Below are positions 55,809 through 64,000 of a DNA stretch of 64,000 nt, one piece after another. Below the pieces are notes generated by a model that was given only the letters and a program-made list of their open reading frames with translations, had not been told where the DNA came from and ran no database searches. Position numbers and translations under genes: made by a program. This DNA comes from JARRPM01 sp963765545 (GTDB lineage: Bacteria; Pseudomonadota; Gammaproteobacteria; Pseudomonadales; Halieaceae). The stretch covers positions 62,001 through 126,000 of the forward strand of contig CAVXWW010000004.1 in the NCBI GenBank assembly GCA_963765545.1, read 5' to 3'. Positions within the stretch are counted from its first letter, which is position 1, and every line of letters starts with the position of its first letter.

Positions 55809-56444
55809 TCAGCGCCAGGCAAAAACCGGCTGCTCGTAGTTCAATACTCGTGTGGGTCTGCCAAACATGGCCACCTCACGGAACTGGTAGAGCACCGCGG
55901 CGGTGGGCGCATAAATACGAATGTTGCCAAAGTGCATGGACAGTACTGGTCTGTCACTTTCCGGAATGCTTTCCAGGTGGGGTGAGTCGCTGCGCGACAA
56001 CTCCGCGAAGGTGAATGGGTGGATGGACGCTACTTCATCCGGGTTGGGGGCCAGCTGATTGAAATCGATATCGGCCCACAGTACGACCGGCGTTATAACG
56101 TAACCGGAACGCGTCTGGTAGTCATCCAGCACGCCAACTACATGCGTTTCGTCCAGTTCGAGGTTGATCTCCTCGTGCATCTCTCGCAGGGCGGCCTGCA
56201 CCGCGTTTTCATCGTCATCTATCCTGCCCCCGGGGAGTGCCCACTGGCCGCCGTGTTCCCTGAGCGTGCCCGCGCGCTGGGTTACGATGACCGCACACTC
56301 ACCCTCATGCTCGAACACTGTGACTGCTACTGCCGCTGCTCGCAGCCTGGTCTCACCTTGCTGCCTGTCCTGGAATCGACGCAGATTGGCGTGAATCTGG
56401 CTTCGGGTGGCCTCGGTGAAGTCTGCGTTGTCCAGTGCTTTCAT
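55809..56444 (-). CDS. NUDIX hydrolase
   Basis: 211 residues from the ATG at 56444. A TTG further upstream at 56483 has no support. The NUDIX box GGRIDDDENAVQAALREMHEEINL (positions about 72-95; key residues G, E, R-E-x-x-E-E) is intact. RAGTLREHGGQWALPGG just before it resembles CoA or ADP-ribose pyrophosphatases of the NudL type. It hydrolyses a nucleoside diphosphate linked to another group. It is monocistronic, with its 3' end abutting a PLD pseudogene. Confidence 0.85.
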   Translation of the reverse strand: MKALDNADFTEATRSQIHANLRRFQDRQQGETRLRAAAVAVTVFEHEGECAVIVTQRAGTLREHGGQWALPGGRIDDDENAVQAALREMHEEINLELDETHVVGVLDDYQTRSGYVITPVVLWADIDFNQLAPNPDEVASIHPFTFAELSRSDSPHLESIPESDRPVLSMHFGNIRIYAPTAAVLYQFREVAMFGRPTRVLNYEQPVFAWR

Positions 56445-56741
56445 TGTGGGGTGTGTCTCTCGGTTGTCAGATCGCGGCGACAAGCGACGGGTTGTGGCGT
56501 CTGCTTCTGTGTTTGATGGGAGCTTACCGGGCGGGGCGTACTCGCTTTAAACTGCCTGTTGACCGCGTCAGAATCTTATCAGGCTGATGGTTACCTGCAA
56601 ACGAAAAAGGTCTGTGCGCGTTCCAGCGCCGGTGCCCTGTCGGTATTGCAGGACCGCAGAGCGTTTGCCGCGGCTGCGAATTGCAGTAGACTCGTGCAGG
56701 ATGATCCTTCACCACTCAAGCAACCCGCGAAGAAGCCTGCC

Positions 56742-57485
56742 ATGCTGAAAGCCCTGTTTCTCGACCTGGATGAAACGCTATGCGATACCCTGGGTGCCAA
56801 TGAGCGCGCCCGCGAGCTTATGGGGCAGGCACTGGATGCGCGCTACGGCGAGGGGTTTGGCGGCCAGGAGGTCGCCCGGGATTATGTGTCTGGTATTTAT
56901 CGCAAGTGGAGTGAGAGCCAGCGCGTGCGTTATATGCCGATTATCACGCAGCAGGGAGAGGGAGCCTTTCGTCTGCAACTTATTCGAGACCTGTTGGCCG
57001 TGCGCGGCGTGGCCGAAATTGACGATGTCGATGCGCAGGCCCTTCAGGACAATTTTGACAGGGATCGTCTGGCCGCCTTTCATTTTTTTCCGGGGATAGA
57101 AGACTTCCTGCTAGAGGCGCGCAAGCTCTTTACCCTGGTAGTGATTACCAACGGGCCGGAGTTTTCCCAGGTCCCCAAGGTGGAGGCGGTCAACCTGGCC
57201 GACTATGTCGATCATGTCATCATCGGCGGGCAGGAGCCTGAGCAGAAACCGGCCCGGTCGATCTTCGAAAAGGCGCTGAAGCTTGCCAAGTGCGAGGCCC
57301 ACGAGGCGATTCATGTCGGTGACAACCTCGCCGCCGATATCGCCGGCGCGCTGGACAGCGGGATCACGTCCGTCTGGATCCGGCATCAGCAGCCGCTGGA
57401 TGCCGAACTCGGCATCGATCCTCACCATACCCTGCTGCACCCCAGCGAAATACCACTGCTGATTCGCGAGCTGCATCGCAGCTGA
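56742..57485 (+). CDS. HAD-superfamily hydrolase
   Basis: 247 residues from the ATG at 56742, since upstream extension to 56559 looks non-coding. Motif I is FLDLDET (Asp8, Asp10), motif II is VITNGPE, motif III is the Lys near EQKPARSIF and motif IV is HVGDNLAADIAGAL. This is the common C1-cap phosphatase type related to YjjG/NANP (5'-nucleotide or sugar phosphatases). Cytosolic and monocistronic. The substrate cannot be told. Confidence 0.85.
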   Translation: MLKALFLDLDETLCDTLGANERARELMGQALDARYGEGFGGQEVARDYVSGIYRKWSESQRVRYMPIITQQGEGAFRLQLIRDLLAVRGVAEIDDVDAQALQDNFDRDRLAAFHFFPGIEDFLLEARKLFTLVVITNGPEFSQVPKVEAVNLADYVDHVIIGGQEPEQKPARSIFEKALKLAKCEAHEAIHVGDNLAADIAGALDSGITSVWIRHQQPLDAELGIDPHHTLLHPSEIPLLIRELHRS

Positions 57486-57815
57486 TCACTGCCATACTTC
57501 TAATACGCCGCCTGCTTCGTGGTTTGGGCCCAGCGCGCTACTGATGATGGGCCGCGATGTTATGTCCGCGAGTATCCCCCGGGGCGGCTGGCGAGGGGCG
57601 TTCGAATTACCAGCATCTACAAGGATACCAGTGAGATTCAGCGTGTTATTATCGCCCGGGATTTGCTTACAGACGTGATCTGGCGCTCGGCTTGCGCCGG
57701 GTGTAGGTTGTTTTCTATGGGCATTATCTATGATGCTTGTTCCCGTTGGTGGCGTGGAACGAGCTTGCCTTCACGACCCATGCCCTCTTCATGCGTAAAC
57801 AACAGGTTTATTGAT
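57486..57815. other. Spacer with possible coding trace
   Basis: The frame leading into the DUF5329 gene stays open for about 100 codons (for example PGRLARGVRITSIYKDTSEI) with coding-like codons. It has no ribosome site and no recognised relatives. I treat it as spacer or the trace of an older gene. Confidence 0.3.
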
Positions 57816-58214
57816 ATGCAGAATTTATACAACATACCCATACATCGCGTTCTGGTTTTGATTTGCCTGCTCCTGGCGTTGTCAGGTGCTACCTCAGCTG
57901 CCCCTGAAAGTGACCCGGAAGTACAGTACCTGCTTGGCTTTGTCGCCGCCAGTGGCTGCACCTTCACGCGCAATGGCACAGACCATGATTCGCAGGATGC
58001 CGCCGAGCACCTGCAGCTCAAATACGAAAAGGGCAGGCGCTACGCCGGTTCGGCTGAGCAATTTATAGACCACCTGGCGAGCGAGAGTTCCTGGACCGGT
58101 AAGCCCTATACAGTAGAGTGTGATGGCAAGGTGGAGAACAGCGGCACCTGGCTGCACCGCGCTCTGAAACAATACCGTTCAGCTGAAGCTGCAGGCACCC
58201 CCGCTACACAGTGA
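57816..58214 (+). CDS. DUF5329 family exported protein
   Basis: 132 residues with a signal peptide (VLVLICLLLALSGATSA). The family core is VQYLLGFVAASGCTFTRNG, HDSQDAAEHLQLKYEKGRRY, GSAEQFIDHLASES and SGKPYTVEC-like text (here TGKPYTVECDGK). Two cysteines (in SGCTF and VECDG) could form a disulfide. The ATG at 57816 matches the signal peptide and has ACAGG 9 nt before. Its function is unknown. It lies tail-to-tail with remnants of EEP and PLD genes. Confidence 0.75.
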   Translation: MQNLYNIPIHRVLVLICLLLALSGATSAAPESDPEVQYLLGFVAASGCTFTRNGTDHDSQDAAEHLQLKYEKGRRYAGSAEQFIDHLASESSWTGKPYTVECDGKVENSGTWLHRALKQYRSAEAAGTPATQ

Positions 58215-58314
58215 AACCGCCTGCTGGTTGATGCTGCCGGTTAGAGCTGCTTGTCCATCCCAACTGAGCGCAGGGTTGTAAACCGCGCGTTGGCTCTTTG
58301 AAGAGGAACCTTTT

Positions 58315-59061
58315 ATCCCACCCATTTCATTGTTGATCAGGCCGGAGCGGTCGTCGAAGTTGGTGGTGCCGACAAACCCTGTGTTACCCAGTACGATGTA
58401 CTTGGAGTGCAGCTTGCCGTAGTCCGTATCGCCGCCCAGTTCCCGGGCATCCAGTCTCCCCGTCTCGTAGATCTTCAGACGAGGATGATTGACAAGTTCC
58501 CGCCATTGGTCGCTCTCGACCAGTGCCGGGTTTCCTGCGTCGTCGTAGTACTGTCTCGCGAACAGGTAGGGCGAGACAATGCGACGTTGCTTGTATTCAG
58601 TGCCCGGAATTTGACGCAGCAGGTAGATGATTGAGTTTCCGTTATTGTTGTCGTTCTCGGCTGCGTTGGAGAACAGGTTCTCATTGGTCAGGTAATCCAG
58701 CTCATGGGCCAGCATAACAGTGGAAGCGTGCCAGCCCTCGGCGAGGTAGGAGGGCATGACCTCCAGCCGTTTCTCTCGCCAGGTACTATACGTGGTCGAA
58801 GCGACCGCTCCACAGCGAGGGGGTGTCAGCTTCCTGCAGCGCCGCGACCTGCGCACCGGTATCCAACAGAGCCGCCGCGACCTGCTCGAGGTTTTTCCGC
58901 TGTTGCGCCGCACGCACCAGAATCTGGTTGAGCGCGGTGCCCCGTCCGTGAGCCACATTCAGTGTGACGACATCCAGGGTTTCGGAAGTGATAAAACGTG
59001 GGGCCACGGCCGAGGTGCCATAGCCCGCCTGGGGGGCTTGCTGGTCTTGCGCAGCGCTGTC
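58315..59061 (-). pseudogene. Fused remnants of an EEP nuclease and a PLD enzyme
   Basis: Leftward from 59061 the frame gives LDVVTLNVAHGRGTALNQ and AALQEADTPSLWSGRFDHV, the N-terminal part of an endonuclease/exonuclease/phosphatase family protein. Then TAG stands where YLARE continues. After a shift, another frame reads WHASTVMLAHELDYLTNENL to YGKLHSKYIVL and GTTNFDDRS, the C-terminal HKD half of a phospholipase D. The two are joined by deletion. The frame shifts again near NNEMGG and drifts into the DUF5329 end. Neither is functional. Confidence 0.65.
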
Positions 59062-59685
59062 TCAATCCAGTGAGCACATCACCATCATGCTCCGGACAAA
59101 CAGGCGATGCGCGTCGTTAAGGTCTACGTCGTCATCAAAATACACTGCCGAACGCAGGCCGATCATTACCGAGTAGGAAATTTCGGCGGCATCCTTAATG
59201 TCACCCATCACTACTGAGGGGGCTGCGCGAAAGATCTGTGCCAGGTAGGCCTTGCAGCGGATGTCGAAGTCGGCCTTGGTAACCTGCAGTATCGGGTCGT
59301 TTACCGCGGCCCCGAAGCACTCCAGCATGAAACCGATCTCCTGCCGCGTGCTGGCCTCGCCTTTAAACCAGAAATCTGCCAAAGACATGATCTGCTCGCG
59401 CGGGGGCTGCTGTTTGAAGCTGTCTATACGTTTCAGAAAGCGCTCGGATACCCGCTCGAAATACTGCTCCAGAATCGCTTCCTTGCCCTTGAAATAGTAC
59501 AGCAGGTGGCTGGCCGACATGTCGGCTCCCTCCGCGATATCTGCCAGCGTGGTCTTCACGTAGCCCTTGGCCAGAATGCAGTCGTGCAAGGACTTGAATA
59601 TAAGCCGGCGGCGCTGGTCACCACGCGAGTCTGTTTTTTCCCGTGCAGCTGTGTCCGTACTGTTTGACTGGCTTCTTTTCGTCAT
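59062..59685 (-). CDS. TetR-family transcriptional regulator
   Basis: 207 residues. The N-terminal HTH is RRLIFKSLHDCILAKGYVKT followed by LADIAEGADMSASHLLYYFK, the classic TetR DNA-binding domain. The helical C-terminal half should bind a small ligand. The nearest gene is the old-yellow-enzyme homologue upstream on the same strand. The gap of 136 nt contains the palindrome at 59756-59770, probably the operator for autorepression. The target regulon is unknown. Confidence 0.85.
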   Translation of the reverse strand: MTKRSQSNSTDTAAREKTDSRGDQRRRLIFKSLHDCILAKGYVKTTLADIAEGADMSASHLLYYFKGKEAILEQYFERVSERFLKRIDSFKQQPPREQIMSLADFWFKGEASTRQEIGFMLECFGAAVNDPILQVTKADFDIRCKAYLAQIFRAAPSVVMGDIKDAAEISYSVMIGLRSAVYFDDDVDLNDAHRLFVRSMMVMCSLD

Positions 59686-59755
59686 GAGGGCCGTCGATTC
59701 CCACCTTGTGTTTGGCGACTATGCCATAAATGTGAGACAGGGCAGAATCATTATC

Positions 59756-59770
59756 TTGAATAATATTCAA
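59756..59770 (-). promoter_or_regulatory. Palindrome, likely TetR operator
   Basis: TTGAATAATATTCAA is perfectly symmetric around its central base. It lies about 70 nt before the TetR start codon. Size and symmetry suit a TetR-type operator, but no contact data exist. Confidence 0.4.
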
Positions 59771-59803
59771 AGTCTATGCGGTGGAGGCTGTTACCGGAAA
59801 GTT

Positions 59804-59819
59804 GGCCTGGCGCCAGGCC
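59804..59819 (-). terminator. Hairpin after the old-yellow-enzyme gene
   Basis: GGCCTGGCGCCAGGCC is a perfect 16-nt palindrome that starts 2 nt beyond the stop at 59822-59824 and is followed leftward by AACTTT. It could end the reductase transcript. The T-run is weak. Confidence 0.4.
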
Positions 59820-59821
59820 GT

Positions 59822-61060
59822 TTACTCTGCAGCCGCGGCCCTTATCCGGTTTAGTGCAAGATCGTTCGGGGGGTTTCTGACACAGCGGGTGCCCGCCGGA
59901 TGGTAGATATACGCCACGCAGCCGTTGCAGTTATCACAGCCCGACTCCGCGCATTCCCCGCTGCGGAATTTGTTAACCAGCGCCGGGTCATGCAGCAGGG
60001 CGCGAGCCAGCACCACACACTCGAAGCCCTCGGCTACCGCCTGTTTCGCGTTGGCCAGGGATTTTACCCCGCCCAGGTAAGCCAGCGGTACCTGTACTGC
60101 GGCGCGAATTTTTCGTGAATACTCCAGGAAGTACATTTCCCTGAACTGTATATCCGGCTCACTGGAGGCCGCGGCTTTCATCATCAACGCGGTCAACCAT
60201 TCACCCTGCTGCTTCAGCACAGTGGCCAGCTCAGCGCGGTTCATTCTGCTGCCAAACATGAACCAGGTGGATTCGACATTGCGCCCACCACTGAGCACCA
60301 GCATATCGGCGCCCGCATCCTGCAGTGCCTGTGCAGTGACCACGCCGTCCTCGACACTGGCGCCGCGGCGAGTGCCGTCAGAGACGTTTATTTTTGCCAA
60401 TACGGCGGTAGTATCGCCCACCGCCTTCTTTACAGCTGCCAGTACCTGGGCCGGGAAGCGCACTCGATTGGCGGCGCTGCCACCGTATTCATCCTCGCGC
60501 CGGTTACTCAGGGGTGAGATAAACTGGTTGAGCAGGTAGCCGTGACCCATATGCAGTTCCACCGCATCAAAGCCCGCATCGCGCGCCAGTCGGGCGGCGA
60601 CGACAAATTCGTTGATCACCCGGTCCATATCCGCCGGCGTCATGGCCCGCTGCAGGAAGTTGCCCTTGAGCATTCCTGCGGGGTTGAAACCCGATGAGGC
60701 ACTGATAGTCCGGCCCTTCACTTTGATGCCCGTGACGAAGGAGCCACCATGGGTAATCTGTGCGGAAATGGCGGCGCCCGCATCATGCACGGCGCTGGTC
60801 AGTTCCTGCAGGTCGGGGAGAATCTCCGGGCGCATCCAGATCTGGTTGGACAGCGTGCGCGCTTCCGGCGCCACTGCCATGTAGGCCACGGTCGTCATGC
60901 CAACACCGCCGGCGGCAAGTTCCCTGTGGTGCCGCACCAGCGCCTTGGTCGGGGTGCCGTCCAGACACATGGCCTCGTTGGCGCCGGATTTGATAAACCG
61001 GTTGCGCAGGTTCAGGGGGCCAATGGTAATCGGGTCAAAGGGCGAGGGCGTCGATTTCAT
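59822..61060 (-). CDS. Old-yellow-enzyme-like NADH:flavin oxidoreductase
   Basis: 412 residues of one TIM-barrel. Motifs: TIGPLNLRNRFIKSGANEAM (start), AGAAISAQITHGG, FDAVELHMGHGYLLNQFISP with the expected HxxH-type flavin site, and ADMLVLSGGRN. Cysteines near the end (GECAESGCDNCNGC) resemble the cluster region of 2,4-dienoyl-CoA reductase relatives, although no [4Fe-4S] spacing is certain. It reduces enones with NAD(P)H through FMN. The gene precedes the TetR gene and may be controlled by it. Confidence 0.8.
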   Translation of the reverse strand: MKSTPSPFDPITIGPLNLRNRFIKSGANEAMCLDGTPTKALVRHHRELAAGGVGMTTVAYMAVAPEARTLSNQIWMRPEILPDLQELTSAVHDAGAAISAQITHGGSFVTGIKVKGRTISASSGFNPAGMLKGNFLQRAMTPADMDRVINEFVVAARLARDAGFDAVELHMGHGYLLNQFISPLSNRREDEYGGSAANRVRFPAQVLAAVKKAVGDTTAVLAKINVSDGTRRGASVEDGVVTAQALQDAGADMLVLSGGRNVESTWFMFGSRMNRAELATVLKQQGEWLTALMMKAAASSEPDIQFREMYFLEYSRKIRAAVQVPLAYLGGVKSLANAKQAVAEGFECVVLARALLHDPALVNKFRSGECAESGCDNCNGCVAYIYHPAGTRCVRNPPNDLALNRIRAAAAE

Positions 61061-61199
61061 ACTGTCATCACTTCAAAGGGCGAGCGCAAGTTGCATCCTA
61101 CCAAGCGTGATGTGGCAATCGCGAGACCCGGCGGCACAGCAGCGGCCCTCAGTACAACATAGCAGGCGGCCAGCACAGGACCGCCTGGGATAATAGCTA

Positions 61200-62271
61200 C
61201 TAGCTGGCGGCCTGTAACAGCGTATCAAAGGCCGGTTGTGGCTTCAGGTACTCTTCGGCCAGTTCCTCGGCTATCACATGGGTAGGGCGTTGCTGCAGCT
61301 CAGACCTCAGCAGGACTTTGGACAGGTTTTCTTCAATTCTGCCGATATGGGCGCGCTTGACGCTGGTTGGCGAGGCAACACCCTGGTGATGCACGTCGAT
61401 AATGCCACCGGCATTGACCAGGAAGTCGGGGCAGTAGAGCACACCGTGGTCCAGCAGGTGAGCAGCATCCGCTTCGCTGGCCAGCTGATTGTTGGCAGCG
61501 CCGCAGACGATGCCCGCGCGCAGCTGCTCTATGCTTTGTGCGGTCCATACCGCGCCCATGGCGCAGGGCGCAACAACATCTACCTGTAGTTGCAGTATTT
61601 CCGCAGGGCTCAACGGCAGTGATGCCCAGTTCGGTCACTGCCCGCTCGAGATTGGCCTTATTCACGTCCGCGCCATAAACCCTGGCGCCATCTGCCACCA
61701 GGTACCTTGCAAGGTAATACCCGACGTGGCCCAGCCCCTGCACCGCCACACAGATACCTTTCAGGTCGGCACTGCCCAGACGATGCTTCACCGCGGTGCG
61801 CATGGCCAGGTAGACGCCCAGCGCTGTGCTGGGGGAGGGGTCGCCGCCGTGTTCGTTGTCTTCCATGCCGCTCACCCATCGGGTGCGTTCACTCATTGTC
61901 CTGATATCGGCAACCCCGGTTCCGGAATCCTCTGCAGCTACATAGCGGCCGTTCTGGGCATTGATGAAATCACCCATCGCGAGCAACAGCGCGCGACTTT
62001 TCTGGCTGTGGGGATCGCCGATGACAACAGACTTGCCGCCGCCAAAGGGCAGCCCCGCCAGGGCGGATTTGTAGGTCATGCCCCGGGACAGGCGCAGTAC
62101 GTCGTGCAGGGCTTCCGCCTCACTGGCGTAGGGAAACATCCTGCAACCACCTACCGCTGGTCCCAGTGTGCTGTCGTGGACGGCGATAATCGCACGCAGG
62201 CCGCTGTGACTGTCGCTGCAAAATGTGACCAGCTCGTGCTTGTTGTAGGCCGGTGCCGAAAAAACGCTCAT
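61200..62271 (-). pseudogene. Leucine dehydrogenase-type gene with one frameshift
   Basis: Leftward from the ATG at 62271 (AGGA 8 nt before): PAVGGCRMFPYASEAEAL, LPFGGGKSVVIGDP (catalytic Lys) and GVAVQGLGHVGYY-like nucleotide loop, all of the Glu/Leu/Phe/Val dehydrogenase family. At about 61605-61613 the frame breaks, and the rest continues in another frame (SPAEILQLQVDVVAPCAMGA, LVNAGGIID) to 61200. One missing or extra base would restore a 350-residue enzyme. It shares a 23-nt gap with the upstream oxidoreductase, suggesting joint amino-acid catabolism. Confidence 0.75.
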
Positions 62272-62294
62272 ATTATTATCCTCAAAAGTATCGC

Positions 62295-64000
62295 TTATGC
62301 GATCTGTGCGGCGTCGATGAAAGTCACCTCTTGCGCCGGTGTCTCCCCATTAAACTGTTTCAGTAACTGGTCTTTGCGCAGGACCAGCAGATCCCGATTG
62401 CGATCCTTGACGTGACCGAAACCACGCAGCTTGCCAGGCAGGTCTGCCAGTTCCTGGGCAGGTGCGTAGTTGTCTTCACCCAGCCCTGCCAGCAGTTGCT
62501 CCAGGGTCTGGCAGTATTCGTCGATATCGGCGCGTTCCTGCCTGCGCTCATCGCTGTAACCGAAAATATCCAGGGCACCGCCGCGCAGGAAGCGCAACTT
62601 TGCCAGCCATGTGAATGCGGTCATCATCCACGGGCCGAATTCCTGCTTGATAAGGTGTCCGGTGATGGGATCGCGCTTGCTGAACAGCGGGGGCGCCAGA
62701 TTGAAGCGAAGCTCGTAATCGCCTTCAAACCGGGCCTGCAGTTTGCGCTGGAAATCCCCGTCGCTATAAAGCCTGGCGACCTCGTACTCGTCTTTGTAGG
62801 CCATCAACTTGTACAGTTGGCGAGCGGCAGACAGGGTTATCGAACGTGCCGCCCCGGCCTGCGGGTCCGCCTTTCTGACCCGCTCGATAAAGTCGCTGTA
62901 GCGCTGTGCATAGGCTGCGTTCTGATAGCGCGTCAGGCGCTCGACCCGGTCGGCTATGACCTCGTCCAGTCCCATGGGTGCGGGTGCGGCCGCGGCAGGC
63001 TTGTTATTGATCAGCTGAAGTACTTTCTCGGGCTGGTCCGCACAGCGCCTGCCCCAGACGAACGCCTGTTTGTTGAATGCGACAGCGACCGCATTCAACT
63101 CAATTGCCTGCTCCAGTGCGGCGGCCGATACCGGGACCAGTCCGCGCTGCCAGGCAAAACCCAGCAGAAACAGGTTGCTGGCGATGGAATCGCCCAGTAA
63201 GGCGGTGGCGATGCGCGTCGCGTCGATAAAGTGACAGTCATCGCTGCCGACCTCCGTTGCTATCCTGTCTTTCATCGCACCGGTGGGAAAACGCGCGTCG
63301 GGGTCAAGGATGAAGGCCGCGGTGGGGACCTCGGCTTCGTTGACGACCGCATGGGTTCGGCCCTGCGCAACCTTGCCCATGGCCTCGTAAGTCGTGGTTA
63401 CTACCAGGTCTGCGCCCAGCAGCAGGTCTGCTTCCCCCGCGGGGATGCGCACAGCCCTGATCTCCTCCTGCTCCCGGCTTACCCGTACATGGCTGACGAC
63501 AGCGCCAAATTTCTGCGCCAGGCCTGTCTGGTTCATGGTGGCGCAGCCCTTGCCCTCAATGTGGGCCGCCATCGCTACCAGTGCGGTAATGGTAAGTACC
63601 CCCGTGCCACCCACCCCGGTAACCACGGTGTTCCAGGGACGGTCCAGCGCGGGCAAGGTCGGTTCGGGCAGCGGGTCGAACAGGGTTTCTACCCGGTCTG
63701 CGGCGCCGCTATCAATTCCCGCCGAGGGTTTTTTTAGCTGTCCGCCCACGACGGTAACAAAGCTGGGGCAGAAACCGTTGGCGCAACTGTAGTCCTTGTT
63801 GCAGGCGCTCTGGTCTATCTGTCGCTTGCGCCCCAGCGGGGTCTCTTTAGGCAAGACCGAGAGGCAGTTTGATTTTATGCTGCAGTCGCCGCAGCCCTCG
63901 CAGACCTCGTCGTTGATAAACAGTCGCTTGGCGGGGTCTTCCAGCAGGCCCTTTTTACGGCGGCGGCGTTTCTCGGCGGCGCAGGTTTGCTGATAGACGA
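62295..64000 (-). CDS. Indolepyruvate:ferredoxin oxidoreductase family, 3' part
   Basis: The gene enters from the right edge, and about 568 C-terminal residues are visible. Iron-sulfur ligands appear in CEGCGDCSIKSNC, then CNKDYSCANGFC. The gamma domain follows with TGVGGTGVLTI (about residue 130). This matches the fused single-chain form that turns arylpyruvates and branched 2-oxoacids into acyl-CoA with ferredoxin reduction. The leucine dehydrogenase gene follows after 23 nt, fitting a route from amino acid to 2-oxoacid to acyl-CoA. Confidence 0.85.
   Translation of the reverse strand, partial: VYQQTCAAEKRRRRKKGLLEDPAKRLFINDEVCEGCGDCSIKSNCLSVLPKETPLGRKRQIDQSACNKDYSCANGFCPSFVTVVGGQLKKPSAGIDSGAADRVETLFDPLPEPTLPALDRPWNTVVTGVGGTGVLTITALVAMAAHIEGKGCATMNQTGLAQKFGAVVSHVRVSREQEEIRAVRIPAGEADLLLGADLVVTTTYEAMGKVAQGRTHAVVNEAEVPTAAFILDPDARFPTGAMKDRIATEVGSDDCHFIDATRIATALLGDSIASNLFLLGFAWQRGLVPVSAAALEQAIELNAVAVAFNKQAFVWGRRCADQPEKVLQLINNKPAAAAPAPMGLDEVIADRVERLTRYQNAAYAQRYSDFIERVRKADPQAGAARSITLSAARQLYKLMAYKDEYEVARLYSDGDFQRKLQARFEGDYELRFNLAPPLFSKRDPITGHLIKQEFGPWMMTAFTWLAKLRFLRGGALDIFGYSDERRQERADIDEYCQTLEQLLAGLGEDNYAPAQELADLPGKLRGFGHVKDRNRDLLVLRKDQLLKQFNGETPAQEVTFIDAAQIA

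Noticed and set aside
56559..56741. N-terminal extension of the HAD hydrolase
   Set aside because: Family motif I sits at the very start from 56742, and the added 61 residues look non-coding.
57519..57815. N-terminal extension of the DUF5329 gene
   Set aside because: The signal peptide begins at 57816 and the extension would place it internally. No ribosome site lies upstream.
1..64000. tRNA, rRNA or CRISPR
   Set aside because: I scanned for cloverleaf T-loop motifs, rRNA-like blocks and spaced repeats. None was convincing.

Overview
The window looks like chromosome from a moderately GC-rich marine gammaproteobacterium. Halieaceae/OM60-type is the best guess, and that is inference. The evidence is the gene mix: a wax-ester synthase type acyltransferase, MMPL/DUF1329 lipid-trafficking genes, several glutathione transferases, CaiB and crotonase enzymes, an Anbu protease and a TIGR02466 oxygenase. 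I saw no rRNA, tRNA or CRISPR.

Layout. 1-8.6 kb: the 5' part of a predicted outer-membrane transporter, a phospholipase D (PLD) lipoprotein, a three-gene minus-strand set (MMPL/RND permease, LolA-like carrier, beta-barrel), a decayed short-chain dehydrogenase (SDR) and a glutathione transferase. 8.9-22.3 kb: small envelope and secreted proteins (two-helix membrane protein, alpha/beta hydrolase, large amidohydrolase-like lipoprotein, HEAT-repeat protein overlapping a DUF4214 protein, delta-type carbonic anhydrase, SOUL protein), with transposase fossils at 10.7-11.6 and 19.4-19.6 kb. 22.4-23.2 kb: an intact SDR.

23.3-32.9 kb is the most unusual part. Five minus-strand genes look like one operon: TIR plus FGE/C-lectin-type protein; a phospholipase C-type phosphoesterase fused to a catalase-like heme domain; a 212-residue protein of unknown function; a DyP-type peroxidase; and a 1096-residue STAND-like ATPase with TPRs whose N-terminal class III cyclase-like domain has lost its metal-binding aspartates. 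Two junctions are 4-nt overlaps and one is a 9-nt gap. A TIR module, a STAND ATPase, two heme enzymes and a lipid phosphoesterase together suggest a stress or immune-type lipid/redox response module that I do not recognise as described.

33-46.5 kb: a deleted SDR, a crotonase, an S9 peptidase, a DUF1329 lipid carrier, a helical protein, a ZIP metal transporter, a hub of broken genes at 39.8-42.35 kb (two glutathione transferases, a membrane-anchored protein and a WS/DGAT with a histone-H1-like tail), a pectinacetylesterase-like hydrolase, a flavin protein and two 2-oxoglutarate oxygenases. 46.5-64 kb: CoA-transferase, MscS channel with a long coiled coil, NADP-type glutamate dehydrogenase, Anbu, glutathione transferase, DUF427 and DUF4112 proteins, two decayed PLD loci, NUDIX and HAD hydrolases, a DUF5329 protein, a TetR regulator behind an old-yellow-enzyme reductase, and a leucine-dehydrogenase gene with one frameshift next to an indolepyruvate:ferredoxin oxidoreductase that leaves the window.

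About a dozen loci are visibly broken, so the accessory parts are decaying, or the assembly carries indels. Both should be kept in mind for single-base lesions.
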